Assembly (NCBI GenBank): GCA_001898385.1
Contig: MKTT01000156.1
Coordinates: 1 to 35,143 of the forward strand
Length of the DNA: 35,143 nt
From: Planctomycetales bacterium 71-10
Lineage (GTDB): Bacteria; Planctomycetota; Planctomycetia; Isosphaerales; Isosphaeraceae
Direction of reading: 5' to 3'
A program made the position numbers and the translations under genes. The notes beneath the pieces are model-generated. The model made no database searches, was not told the origin of the DNA, and was given only the letters and a program-made list of their open reading frames with translations. Shown here piece after piece: positions 22,239-30,452 of this stretch; positions within the stretch are counted from its first letter, which is position 1; each line of letters starts with the position of its first letter.

Positions 22239-24857
22239 TCAGCCCCCCAACTCTTCCTTCACGACGGCCCAGGCGAGTTCCAGGGCGTCGGGGATCTTGG
22301 CGGGGTCCTTGCCGCCGGCCTGGGCCATGTCGGGCCGGCCGCCGCCACCGCCGCCGACCGCCGGGGCGACCTTCTTGAGCCATTGGCCGGCGTGGCGGCC
22401 CTTCTCGACGAGGTCCTTCGAGAACGCCGAGACCAGCGAGACCTTGCCGTCGGCCGCGGCGACCAGCAGCACGGCCAGGCCCTCCGGCTTCTTGCGGCGC
22501 AGGCCGTCGATCAGGACGCGCATCTCGTCGGCCGTGGCCTCCACCGCGGCGATCACCACGGCGGCCCCGCCGGCCTCCTTCGCGGCGGCGAGCAGCTCGT
22601 CGGGCGTCGCCTTGGGGCCGGAGTCGGGCTTGCGCTGGGCGGCCTGCTTCTTGAGGTTCTTGATCTCCTCCAGCAGCGCCGCAACCCGCCCGCCGACCTG
22701 GCCCGCCGGGACGCGGAGGGTCGCGGCCAGGTCGCCCAGGGTCTCCTCCTCCTGGTGGACGAAGTCCAGGGCCGCCTTGCCCGTCAGGGCGATGATCCGG
22801 CGCGTGCCGGCGGCGACGGACTCCTCGCCCAGGATCTTGAACAGGCCGACCTGCCCGACGCTGTCCAGGTGGGTGCCGCCGCACAGCTCTCGGGAGAAGT
22901 CCCCCATGCGGACGACGCGGACGATCTCCGGGTACTTCTCGCCGAACAGGGCCATCGCGCCCAGGTTCCTCGCCTCGGCGATGGGCATCAAGGACCAGTC
23001 GACCGGGGCGGCGGTCATGACGAGGTCGTTGACGGTCTTCTCGATCGCCTGGAGCCGTTCCTTGCCGACGGCCTCCGGGTTGGAGAAGTCGAACCGGAGC
23101 CGGTCGGGCTCCACCTTGCTGCCGGCCTGCTGGGCGTGCTTGCCCAGGTGCTTGTGCAGCGCGTTGTGCAGCAGGTGCGTGGCCGAGTGCGCCCGGCGGA
23201 TCGCCTGCCGGCGCTCGGCGTCGACGGTCGCCGTGACCTCGGTGCCGACGTCCAGCCGGCCCTCGACGACCCGGCCCAGGTGCAGGAAGAAGTCGTTCTC
23301 TTTCTTGGTGTCCTCGACCTGGAACTTGAAGCCGTCCCCGGCGATGACGCCGGTGTCGCCGACCTGCCCGCCCGACTCGCCGTAGAACGGGGTGCGGTCC
23401 AGGATCACGGCGATCGGCGGCCCGCCGGCGCCGGCCGCGGCGGTGTCGGCCAGCCGGCCCTGTTTGAGGATGCCGATGACCTTGGCGGGCGACTCGGTGG
23501 TCGTGTAGCCGAGGAACTCGGACCCCTTGTGATAGTCTTCCTTCAGGCCGTCGAGCGGGCCGACGGCGAAGACGTCGGCGGCCTCGGCGGTCCCGCGCGA
23601 GACGGCGGCGAAGTCCTTGCGGGCCTTCTCGAAGCCGTCGCGGTCGATGCGCAGGTTCTGGTCGGCGGCCAGGCTCTCCGTGACCTCGACGGGGATGCCG
23701 TAGGTCGAGTGCAGGTCGAAGGCGTCGGCGCCGGAGACGGCGTCGGAGCCGGCGGCCTTGGTCTTGCGGAAGGTGTCGCTCAGCAGCTTCATCCCGTTCT
23801 CCAGGTTGCGGAGGAAGCGCTCCTCCTCCTCCCGGATGGCGTGCTGGATGCGCGGGACGCTGTCGGCCAGGTCGGGGTAGCCACGCCTCATGGCGTCGGC
23901 GACGACGGGGGCCAGGGTGTAGAGGAAGGGCTCGCGGCGGCCCATCTGGTAGGCGTCGAGCACGGCGCGGCGGAGGAGGCGGCGGACGACGTAGCCCTGC
24001 TTCTCCGGCCCGGGGCGGATGTTCTCGTGGAGGCAGAACGCCAGGGTCCGGGCGTGGTCGCTGGCGCGCCGGATCCGGACGCCGTCGAGCGTGTCCTTGA
24101 CCTTGGCGTAGTCGACCCCCAGGGCGTCGGCCGCGGCGGCGACGATCGGGACGAAGATGTCGATCTCGAAGTTGGACCTCGCCCCCTGGAGCGCGGCGGC
24201 GGCGCGTTCCAGGCCCATGCCGGTGTCGATGTTCTTGTTCGGCAGCGGTTCGAGCTGGCCGGGGCCGACGCGGTTGAACTGGGTGAAGACGAGGTTCCAG
24301 ATCTCGACTTCCTCGATCCCGTCGCCGTGGTAGAAGATCTCGGAGCAGGGGCCGCAGACGCCGTTGGGGCCGTGGGTGGGGGCGCCGGCGGGCCAGAAGT
24401 TGTCGTCCTCGCCCATCCGCTTGATGCGGTCGGCGGCGACGCCCACTTCCTTGTGCCAGATGTCGAACGCCTCGTCGTCGTCCTGGTAGACGGTGAAGGT
24501 CAGGCGGTTCGGGTCGATGGCGATGGCCTTGGTGAGGAACTCCCAGGCCCAGTGGATGGCCTCGCGCTTGAAGTAGTCGCCGAACGAGAAGTTGCCGAGC
24601 ATCTCGAAGAACGTCATGTGCCGCGGTGTCCGGCCGACGTTCTCGATGTCGCCGGTGCGGATGCACATCTGGCAGGTGGTGGCCCGCTTGAAGCTCGGGT
24701 CGCCCAGGCCCATGAACTCGCGCTTGAACTGGTTCATCCCGGCCGGCGTGAACAGGACCGTCGGGTCGTTCGGCGCCAGCACGTCGCTCGGCTTGCGGAC
24801 GCAACCCTTGGAGGCGAAGAATTCCAGGTACGCTTCACGAAGGTCGTCGGTTTTCAT
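22239..24857 (-). CDS. alaS: Alanyl-tRNA synthetase
   Basis: AlaRS charges tRNA-Ala and hydrolyses mischarged Ser/Gly-tRNA. The 872-aa length is normal. The catalytic core begins LREAYLEFFASKG and contains PNDPTVLFTPAGMNQFK, RHMTFFEMLGNFSFGDYFK and GMGLERAAAALQG. The editing domain keeps all four zinc-type ligands: His557 and His561 in AHSATHLLH, and Cys659 and His663 in ELCGGTHLDSVG. The C-terminal region carries the GGGGGGRPDMAQAGG signature. The start at 24857 matches the family N-terminus; upstream frame to 24947 does not. No clear Shine-Dalgarno site is present. Confidence 0.98.
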   Translation of the reverse strand: MKTDDLREAYLEFFASKGCVRKPSDVLAPNDPTVLFTPAGMNQFKREFMGLGDPSFKRATTCQMCIRTGDIENVGRTPRHMTFFEMLGNFSFGDYFKREAIHWAWEFLTKAIAIDPNRLTFTVYQDDDEAFDIWHKEVGVAADRIKRMGEDDNFWPAGAPTHGPNGVCGPCSEIFYHGDGIEEVEIWNLVFTQFNRVGPGQLEPLPNKNIDTGMGLERAAAALQGARSNFEIDIFVPIVAAAADALGVDYAKVKDTLDGVRIRRASDHARTLAFCLHENIRPGPEKQGYVVRRLLRRAVLDAYQMGRREPFLYTLAPVVADAMRRGYPDLADSVPRIQHAIREEEERFLRNLENGMKLLSDTFRKTKAAGSDAVSGADAFDLHSTYGIPVEVTESLAADQNLRIDRDGFEKARKDFAAVSRGTAEAADVFAVGPLDGLKEDYHKGSEFLGYTTTESPAKVIGILKQGRLADTAAAGAGGPPIAVILDRTPFYGESGGQVGDTGVIAGDGFKFQVEDTKKENDFFLHLGRVVEGRLDVGTEVTATVDAERRQAIRRAHSATHLLHNALHKHLGKHAQQAGSKVEPDRLRFDFSNPEAVGKERLQAIEKTVNDLVMTAAPVDWSLMPIAEARNLGAMALFGEKYPEIVRVVRMGDFSRELCGGTHLDSVGQVGLFKILGEESVAAGTRRIIALTGKAALDFVHQEEETLGDLAATLRVPAGQVGGRVAALLEEIKNLKKQAAQRKPDSGPKATPDELLAAAKEAGGAAVVIAAVEATADEMRVLIDGLRRKKPEGLAVLLVAAADGKVSLVSAFSKDLVEKGRHAGQWLKKVAPAVGGGGGGRPDMAQAGGKDPAKIPDALELAWAVVKEELGG

Positions 24858-24980
24858 GGGAGGTCCGCAGGCAATCGATACGGGGAGACCGCGCGGCGCG
24901 CAAGCGTGCCAGGTTCCCATTGTGCAGGACGAAGCCCCGCCGGACAACCCGGGTCGGATGCGGGCGGTCCTCGCCGCCCA

Positions 24981-25115
24981 TCAGGACGCCGACGATCCGC
25001 CGGCCGGCCTCGCGATCGTTTCGAGGGCCAGGGCCGCCGCCCGGCTCACCTCGGGGTCGGCGTCCCGCTCGCACGTCCGCAGGGCCGGGACCGCGTCGCG
25101 GGCGGCCCCGCCCAT
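24981..25115 (-). pseudogene. HEAT-repeat gene remnant
   Basis: The last ~40 codons before the stop at 24981 contain one clear HEAT-type unit: AVPALRTCERDADPEVSRAAALALETI. Such units normally occur in tandem in longer proteins. Here the frame upstream of 25115 loses the pattern and runs into the end of the low-GC island gene at 25192. No ribosome-binding site precedes the ATG at 25115. I interpret it as the 3' end of a HEAT-repeat gene truncated by the island; a tiny real protein is less likely. The rest of the 24858-25191 stretch shows no gene. Confidence 0.5.
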
Positions 25116-25191
25116 GCAAAAGGAGCGCGATCGCAGCGGCGATCGGCAGGCTGCGGCGCGTGCGTGGTCGTGAAAAGCGACGCTTAGGAGA

Positions 25192-26415
25192 TCAACACGC
25201 AAAGCGACGTATCACTGAATCCCTGCAATCCGGCCAGCATAGTATTTTCGAATCGCTCTCCTTGGCAAAACCCCGAACCGGGCCATCCTCGGAGACGACG
25301 AATCCTATAGCTCTCTGAAGAGCGCGAATAAATTTTACGGCGGACGTATGACGCGTCCCCGCACGCCAGACATCCCAAGGTTGACCTCCTGGATTCGACT
25401 GATTCGGGCCGGTTACCACCTTCAGTGGGGGCATTCCATCATCCGACGGGGGGCGCAAGATCGCGCCAAAGGCGATTGGCTCCAGATACGATGTCAGCAG
25501 TACGGCACCATCGACGAAGGAATGCCTGGCAATGAAGCCGAGCCTATTGGCCAATTCTCTGCGATCCGCAAGCGCACTTAATACATGTTCGTTGGTTGTC
25601 GGTTTGGAGCAATCCCGAAGAAGCTGTTCCATTTTGAAGGCGGTTGTGAACCCATGGTCGATGGTTGCCATCGAAAGCGCGGATTCACGCTCTGAGTCTG
25701 GGACGATTATGAAAGTCGATCCATGGCCTTTCGAGGCTTCGTAGAACAGGAGCATTAGTGATTGAATGTATGAGTTGATTAGGCTGCTGTAGACGTGACT
25801 GGGTTCTTTTTCTAGACATTTGACAATGTGATCAGGCAAAGCGCCCGGGAAGAAGGGGGATGCACTCCTGGGTGCCAGGCCATTGGATTTAATGCTCGCG
25901 ATGTGATCCACCCCGCAGGTGAACTCCAGATGCCCTGGGCTAAGGGCTCTGCAGTATAGAGCATTCATTGGAGCCGATGAATACTCGGAAGGTTTGTCCA
26001 AGGTGAAAAATGGGAAACGCGGCCCTGCCGAGTGGACTGCTCCCCAAAGAAGCAGGCTCTCTCGGTTGTTGCTGTCGGGCTCAACGAGAAACGCGGAAGT
26101 CCTGTAATCAAAGGCGGGTGCCAGTTTTACAATCGTTCTCGATTCTAGTGTGAAGGGCCTTGTAAATGTTTGTATAAGATCTGTTTTTGGGTCTGTGGAT
26201 CGCTGTGTTGCATAGCAGACAGTTGCGTTTACATGACGTCCTTCCTCGTGGCCGTGGCTTACTTCATGCATGACATCGATTATTCGTGGTATTCTGGAAG
26301 GGTCGGGAAGTTCTGCTGTCTCAAATCCCTTGTCTGCTGATAATTGCTGCCATTTGTTCCATTCATCCAGTACGCCGCGATAGATCGAATCACGAAATAG
26401 GCTTTGGTGATCCAT
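25192..26415 (-). CDS. DAC-fold protein, probable sensor domain (DACNV-like)
   Basis: This 407-aa protein resembles the diadenylate cyclase (DisA-N/DAC) fold in its C-terminal half. Three features appear in the canonical order. HGSTFIIVPD at 231-240 is the first strand region. DGAVLLTS at 302-309 contains the DGA motif, followed by IAFGAILRPP. GTRHTSAVKFIRAL at 353-366 contains RHT where cyclases have RHR, then IGFVVSEDG at 370-378 as in VVSEETG. Active DAC proteins make c-di-AMP from two ATP. The DACNV relatives are predicted nucleotide or stress sensors. The changed RHR makes activity uncertain. The N-terminal ~200 residues are unassigned. GGAG stands 6 bases before the ATG. The gene is markedly AT-richer than its neighbours (24 of 60 bases G/C at 26161-26220) and uses A/T-ending codons, pointing to horizontal acquisition. 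No partner gene is adjacent. Confidence 0.72.
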   Translation of the reverse strand: MDHQSLFRDSIYRGVLDEWNKWQQLSADKGFETAELPDPSRIPRIIDVMHEVSHGHEEGRHVNATVCYATQRSTDPKTDLIQTFTRPFTLESRTIVKLAPAFDYRTSAFLVEPDSNNRESLLLWGAVHSAGPRFPFFTLDKPSEYSSAPMNALYCRALSPGHLEFTCGVDHIASIKSNGLAPRSASPFFPGALPDHIVKCLEKEPSHVYSSLINSYIQSLMLLFYEASKGHGSTFIIVPDSERESALSMATIDHGFTTAFKMEQLLRDCSKPTTNEHVLSALADRRELANRLGFIARHSFVDGAVLLTSYLEPIAFGAILRPPSDDGMPPLKVVTGPNQSNPGGQPWDVWRAGTRHTSAVKFIRALQRAIGFVVSEDGPVRGFAKESDSKILCWPDCRDSVIRRFAC

Positions 26416-26713
26416 GGCTTACTCCAGAAACCTGAGGCAGAATACCTGGTGTCCTCACACTTCTTTCGACGAGCAGAAATGTGCGAACTCTCGATGATCT
26501 GCGGTTGGAGAGTGGATGGTTGTGAGTGTTGCATTTCGGCGGAAGCTGTCGGTTCGGGGTTGGGGACCAGGACCAACGGCGCGGTGCCGACTCCACATCG
26601 CAGCCAGAACTCCACATCGCAGTTGGATTTGTTAGAAGCGGATGGTCCCACGACATCGATCGCCCGGCCGGATGAACAAGGCGATTGCGGGCGGCCCACG
26701 AACCCTTTCATCA
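26416..26713. other. Low-GC stretch without a convincing gene
   Basis: This ~300-base region shares the island composition. A 155-codon minus frame crosses it (26280-26747), but it overlaps the DAC-like gene out of frame and has no family resemblance or ribosome-binding site. The 14-base sequence ACTCCACATCGCAG occurs at 26590-26603 and 26609-26622, with a period of 19. The 5' leader and promoter of the DAC-like gene must lie here, but I see no strong -35/-10 pair. No tRNA or attachment site was recognised. Confidence 0.5.
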
Positions 26714-27604
26714 CTATAGCGGACCCGATGGGGCGGGTGATCCCCAACAGCCCGCCTCGGCGGGGCTCTCGTGGTCCAGGCCGCTAAGGTCAGCCCCACT
26801 CCGCTCCGCGGCGGGAGCCGGCCGGGGACGCTCGCAGTCCGCCCCCAGCGCCACGTGTTCCAGGATCGCCCTCGCGTCGTCGTAGGCCGTGGCGTGGCCG
26901 CCGTCCTCGCGGTGGATCAGGAGCGGCGGCCGGCCGATCTTCTTGAGGACGTCGGCCAGCCGGAGGACGCTCTGCGGCGGGACGACGTCGTCGCGCCCGC
27001 CGGTCGTCAGGCCGACGGGCATGGTGAAGCGTTCGGGCCGGTACTCGGCGCTCCGATTCTTGTACTCGTCGGGGATCGCCGCCTTGGACCCGCCGAACGA
27101 CTCGGCGATGGCGTCCTGGAAGCCCTCGTACTCCAGGTGGTTCGCCGTGCCGTTCATGGCGGCGACGCCGGCGATCAGGTCGGGATGGAGCGCGGCGAAG
27201 GTCAACGCCGAGGTCCCCCCCATCGAGCCGCCGCAGAGGAAGACCCGCCGCACGCCCCGCGCGGCCTTGAGGTCGGCGATGATCTGCACGAGGTCGGCCT
27301 CGGCCTTCGGGCCCATCCACGACGTCTTCGCGCGGTAGTCGGGCGAGACGAACAGCATCCCGCGGGCCTTCGCGAAGTCGCGGGCGGCGCGGGCCTCGTC
27401 GCGGTCGCTCGTCGCGAACTGCCAGCGGTCCGAGCCGTGGCCGTGCAGCGCGATCAGGGCGTCGACGGCCGGGGCGGCCGGCTCGATCACGACGTAGCGC
27501 TGCTCCGTCCCGTCGGCCGCGGCGACGAACGCGACGTCGACGGGCTTCGAAGGGCCGTCGGCCGCGGCCAGCAGGAGGAACGCGAGGGGGAAGAGCCGTC
27601 GCAT
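26714..27604 (-). CDS. Secreted alpha/beta hydrolase (esterase/PHB-depolymerase-like)
   Basis: This 296-aa protein has a short signal peptide (MRRLFPLAFLLLAAADG) and an alpha/beta-hydrolase fold. IALHGHGSDRWQF is the oxyanion region and LFVSPDYRAKTSW follows. The nucleophile elbow is CGGSMGG with Ser127. The acid is Asp205 or Asp206 in GGRDDVVPP, the usual position, and the base is His237 in DGGHATAYDD. It is probably a periplasmic esterase or peptidase-like hydrolase; the substrate is unknown. GAGAGG precedes the ATG by 7 bases. It follows the HtrA-like gene after 11 bases, so both are likely co-transcribed. The fold should end near residue 255. The remaining ~40 residues are Pro/Ser/Ala-rich and extend across a terminator-like hairpin, suggesting loss of the original stop. 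Confidence 0.88.
   Translation of the reverse strand: MRRLFPLAFLLLAAADGPSKPVDVAFVAAADGTEQRYVVIEPAAPAVDALIALHGHGSDRWQFATSDRDEARAARDFAKARGMLFVSPDYRAKTSWMGPKAEADLVQIIADLKAARGVRRVFLCGGSMGGTSALTFAALHPDLIAGVAAMNGTANHLEYEGFQDAIAESFGGSKAAIPDEYKNRSAEYRPERFTMPVGLTTGGRDDVVPPQSVLRLADVLKKIGRPPLLIHREDGGHATAYDDARAILEHVALGADCERPRPAPAAERSGADLSGLDHESPAEAGCWGSPAPSGPL
26749..26767 (-). terminator. Compact GC-rich hairpin inside the hydrolase tail
   Basis: AGCCCGCC (26749-26756) pairs with GGCGGGGCT (26759-26767), with one bulged base. The perfect arms leave a very short loop, so the inner pairs would open. It lies upstream of the hydrolase's present stop codon (26714) and looks like the terminator that would normally follow the gene. 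No T-run. Confidence 0.4.
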
Positions 27605-27615
27605 GCGGGGGCCTC

Positions 27616-29076
27616 TCACGGCTGGACGGTGATCGGGCCGCGGTCGGTCATGAGGCGGGCGGGGCCCTCCTGGCCGGCGACGGCCCTGGCGAAGTCGGCG
27701 GGGACGTCGACGGGGCGGCCGGCGACCTCGTGGATGGTCATCCAGGGGCGGAGGCCGGCCTTCTCGGCGGGCGATCCGGGCTCGACCTCGCGGACGACGA
27801 CCCCCTGGGGCTCGGGGACGGCGGGGCCGAACGGGACGGCCCCGGCGGCGAGCAGGCTGCGATGGTCGACGCGGAGCCCGCGCCAGGCGGGGGGGCGGAC
27901 GGTGGCGATGACCTCGCCCCGCACCGGATACTTGGCGATCGTCAGCGTCCTCTCCAGCTCCTTCCCCTCGCGGAGGATCTTCAGCCGGATCTTGTCGCCG
28001 GGGACGTAGGCGCTGACGGCCACCAGGAGGCCGGCGAAGTCGCGGACGGGCTCGCCGTTCACGGCGATGAAGAGGTCTCCCATCTGGAGTTCCCCCAGCG
28101 CGGCCGGCGAGCTCGGGCTGACGCCGTCGATGCGGTTGGGGGGGCGGCGGTCCATCTCGCCCCGGGATTCGGTCTGGGTGATGCCGATCAGGCCGTACTC
28201 GACCTCCTTCCCCTGCTTCAGCGTCTCCACGGCGCGACGGCCGGCGGCGTCCATGGGGAAGGCGTAGCCGGCCATGGCGTCGTAGCCGGCGGGGCTGGCG
28301 GCCGTGGTCGTCAGGCCCACCATCTCCCCCTTCAGGTTCACGACCGCCCCGCCGCTCATCCCCAGGTTCAGCTTGGAATCGAGCTGGAGCAGCATCGGCT
28401 GGTGGGGGAGCTGGCGGGCGCGCGGATCGTTGCCCGTGACGGGCCACACCTCGGGGTCGTACGACACCCGCCGGGCGACGTTCGAGAGGATGCCCCACGT
28501 CGCCGCGGCCCGGCCGTCCTGCATGGCCGAGTTGAACGGGTTCCCCAGGCCGATCAGGAAGCACCCCTTGCGCAGGGACGAGGCGTCGCCGATCGGCAGC
28601 GGAGTGAGCTTGGGCGGCACCAGGCCGGGGCCGGCGACGGGGACGATCACGGCGAGGTCGCTGCGGGGGTCGGCGGCGATCACCTCGGCGTCGAACTCCT
28701 GGCGGCCGGCGGCGCGGACGATCAGCCGGCTGGCTCCCCGCACGACGTGGAACGCCGTCAGGATCTCGCCGTCGTCGCCGATCACCGCCCCCGCGCCGAA
28801 GTCGAACGAGATGGCGACGTCGTCGGTGGGCCGGGACGGCCGGGCTTCCTCGGCGATCGCGCGCCGCGGCCGGGGCTTGCCGCGCACGGCCAGAGTCTCC
28901 CCGGCGTTCTCGGCCTTGTCGCGATGGATCGCGACCACGGACCCCTCGGCTCCGGCGATCGTATCGGTCAGGACCTTCTCGAACGCCGAGACCACGTCCA
29001 GGGCGGCCGGCGGCTCGGCCCGGGGGCCGTCCTGCCAGGCGATCGTCGCGCAGGCCAGGCAGAGCAGGAACGCCAT
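27616..29076 (-). CDS. HtrA-like serine protease with two PDZ domains
   Basis: This 486-aa exported protein has a signal peptide (MAFLLCLACATIAWQ) and a trypsin-like domain (about 85-310). The triad is His110 in TAFHVVRG, Asp140 in DPRSDLAVI and Ser241 in NLGMSGGAVVN. The last motif has Met where HtrA/DegP proteins usually have Asn (GNSGG), but the Ser and both Gly remain. Two PDZ domains follow: the first around ISPSSPAALGELQMGDLFIAVNG-type sequence (about 325-400), the second around VEPGSPAEKAGLRPWMTIHEV (about 435-486). This family degrades or chaperones misfolded periplasmic proteins. The start at 29076 has GGGAGG 7 bases upstream; a longer frame to 29121 adds non-signal residues. It is the first gene of an operon with the hydrolase. 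Confidence 0.92.
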   Translation of the reverse strand: MAFLLCLACATIAWQDGPRAEPPAALDVVSAFEKVLTDTIAGAEGSVVAIHRDKAENAGETLAVRGKPRPRRAIAEEARPSRPTDDVAISFDFGAGAVIGDDGEILTAFHVVRGASRLIVRAAGRQEFDAEVIAADPRSDLAVIVPVAGPGLVPPKLTPLPIGDASSLRKGCFLIGLGNPFNSAMQDGRAAATWGILSNVARRVSYDPEVWPVTGNDPRARQLPHQPMLLQLDSKLNLGMSGGAVVNLKGEMVGLTTTAASPAGYDAMAGYAFPMDAAGRRAVETLKQGKEVEYGLIGITQTESRGEMDRRPPNRIDGVSPSSPAALGELQMGDLFIAVNGEPVRDFAGLLVAVSAYVPGDKIRLKILREGKELERTLTIAKYPVRGEVIATVRPPAWRGLRVDHRSLLAAGAVPFGPAVPEPQGVVVREVEPGSPAEKAGLRPWMTIHEVAGRPVDVPADFARAVAGQEGPARLMTDRGPITVQP

Positions 29077-29194
29077 CGACCATCCTCCCGTCCCGGGCGG
29101 CCCGTCGTGGCGGACGCGCATCGGGCCCGGGCCGTTCCGGGTCCATTGTCCCGCCCCGGCCGACCGGCCGCAACCCGAGAACCGCGGCCCGCCT

Positions 29195-30052
29195 TCAACT
29201 CCTCCGCAGCAGCAGGCGGACCTCGTCGGTCATGAGATCCTCGCGCGGGTAGAGGGCCAGGAGGTCGGCGGGGGGCTCGTGCGGGAGGGTCTGGCGCAGC
29301 TCCTCGGCGACGACCTCGAAGCCGGCGTAGCGGAGGTGGTCCTTGAGCTGGCGGACCGTCAGCATGTTCAGGCTGTCCAGGCAGCGCAGGAGGGTGGCCC
29401 GGTAGTCCTCGACCGTCTTCCCCTGCCAGATGTCGGTGCGGCCCTCCTCGACCTCGGCCTCAAGGATGGCGGCGCGGACGCGGGCGTGCAGCTCCTCGCG
29501 CGAGAGCCGCAGGTGGATCCAGGGCTCCTCCAGGACGTTCCACAGGTGGCCGCCCAGGGGGGAATGGTACATCGGGTTGATGATGAGGAAGAACGGCGCG
29601 CCCGGCTTCATCACGCGGTGCAGCTCGCGGAGGGCGAGGCCGGGGTCGCCGACATGCTCGAAGACCGACCAGGCGAAGGCGGCGTCGAAGGCGCCGTCCG
29701 GGTAGGGGAGCGGGTCGTAGGGCTCGACCAGGCGGAGGTGGACCGGCGGGACGGAGTGCCCCGGGCCGAAGATCGCGTCGATCCGGGCGTCCAGCCCCTC
29801 GAATTTCGGGACCACGTCGACGCCGTGGACCTCGCGGCAGGTCGGCGCCAGCCCCTTGGCCATCAGGCCCTCGCCGCAGCCGAAGTCGAACACCGTCGCG
29901 CCGTCGAGCGGCGCGACGCGCTCCAGCTGCTCGACGATGACGTCGACGGCCCAGACGTAGTGGGTGTAGAACCAGCGGTCGCGATCCGCCAGCGATTCCA
30001 GGAAGGCGCGGTCCCGCGAGAGGTCCGCGCCCGGACGTTCCGTCGTCGCCAT
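29195..30052 (-). CDS. Class I SAM-dependent methyltransferase
   Basis: This 285-aa cytoplasmic protein has the Rossmann-like methyltransferase fold. Motif I is VFDFGCGEGLMAKGLA (residues 54-69, SAM binding). Motif II is VHGVDVVP with the acidic residue for the ribose. AFDAAFAWSVFEHVGDPGLALRELHRVMKPGAPFFL is the usual motif IV/V block. The C-terminal ~110 residues, with many Leu/Arg/Glu, may form a substrate or partner domain. GGGAGG lies 6 bases before the ATG. It begins 24 bases after a Trm112-like gene. In eukaryotes Trm112 is an obligate partner of several methyltransferases, so the pairing may be functional. The methyl acceptor is unknown. Confidence 0.92.
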   Translation of the reverse strand: MATTERPGADLSRDRAFLESLADRDRWFYTHYVWAVDVIVEQLERVAPLDGATVFDFGCGEGLMAKGLAPTCREVHGVDVVPKFEGLDARIDAIFGPGHSVPPVHLRLVEPYDPLPYPDGAFDAAFAWSVFEHVGDPGLALRELHRVMKPGAPFFLIINPMYHSPLGGHLWNVLEEPWIHLRLSREELHARVRAAILEAEVEEGRTDIWQGKTVEDYRATLLRCLDSLNMLTVRQLKDHLRYAGFEVVAEELRQTLPHEPPADLLALYPREDLMTDEVRLLLRRS

Positions 30053-30076
30053 CCTCGGCCTCCCGGGCAGGTCAGG

Positions 30077-30295
30077 TCAGGAGGCCAGGACCTCGGCCTC
30101 CTTGGCGCAGGCGAGGTCGGCGATCGACTTCGCGCCCGCCGGCAGCTCGGCTTCCTCGTACAGCATGTTCGGGATGCCGTCGCGGATGGCGTACCGCAGG
30201 CCGCACTTGGTGCAGACCAGCGAGTCCCCCTCCCGTCGCAGCGGGGCGCGGCCCAGGGGGCAGACGAGGAGGGCCAGCAGTTCGTCTTTGATCAT
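30077..30295 (-). CDS. Trm112 family zinc-ribbon protein
   Basis: This 72-aa protein has the Trm112/YcaR layout: MIKDELLALLVCPLGRAPLR, then LVCTKCGLRYAIRDGIPNMLYEEA. The family usually has two Cys pairs that hold zinc. Here the first CxxC is reduced to one Cys (Cys12, CPLG); Cys28 and Cys31 remain. Metal binding may therefore be changed, as in several bacterial members. The start at 30295 agrees with the family; the upstream frame to 30361 is Arg/Pro-rich. It precedes the methyltransferase gene by 24 bases. A partner role is inferred from Trm112 biology and position. Confidence 0.85.
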   Translation of the reverse strand: MIKDELLALLVCPLGRAPLRREGDSLVCTKCGLRYAIRDGIPNMLYEEAELPAGAKSIADLACAKEAEVLAS

Positions 30296-30440
30296 GGTCG
30301 AGCGTCCTGTCCTCAACTCCGGCCGGGCCGGCCGAATCCATACTCGATCGCCCGGCCGCATTATGGCCGCTCGGGCGGATCCTTAGAAGACGGATCCTGG
30401 GCCGGGGCGTTCTCCCCTTCCTCGCCGGGCGGAGGGCGGT

Positions 30441-30446
30441 CATAAT
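30441..30446 (+). promoter_or_regulatory. Possible -10 for a leaderless PSP1 mRNA
   Basis: CATAAT (five of six consensus bases) lies 6 bases before the PSP1-gene ATG at 30453, where no Shine-Dalgarno site exists. A start of transcription at or next to the ATG would give a leaderless mRNA. No good -35 was seen. Confidence 0.35.
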
Positions 30447-30452
30447 CCCCGG

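Noticed and set aside
24981..25202. 73-aa gene from 25202
   Set aside because: Only the last ~40 residues look like a HEAT repeat. The first part overlaps the end of the DAC-like gene and lacks a ribosome-binding site, so it is called a remnant.
26280..26747. 155-codon minus frame upstream of the DAC-like gene
   Set aside because: It overlaps the 5' part of the DAC-like gene out of frame, has no ribosome-binding site and no recognisable family.
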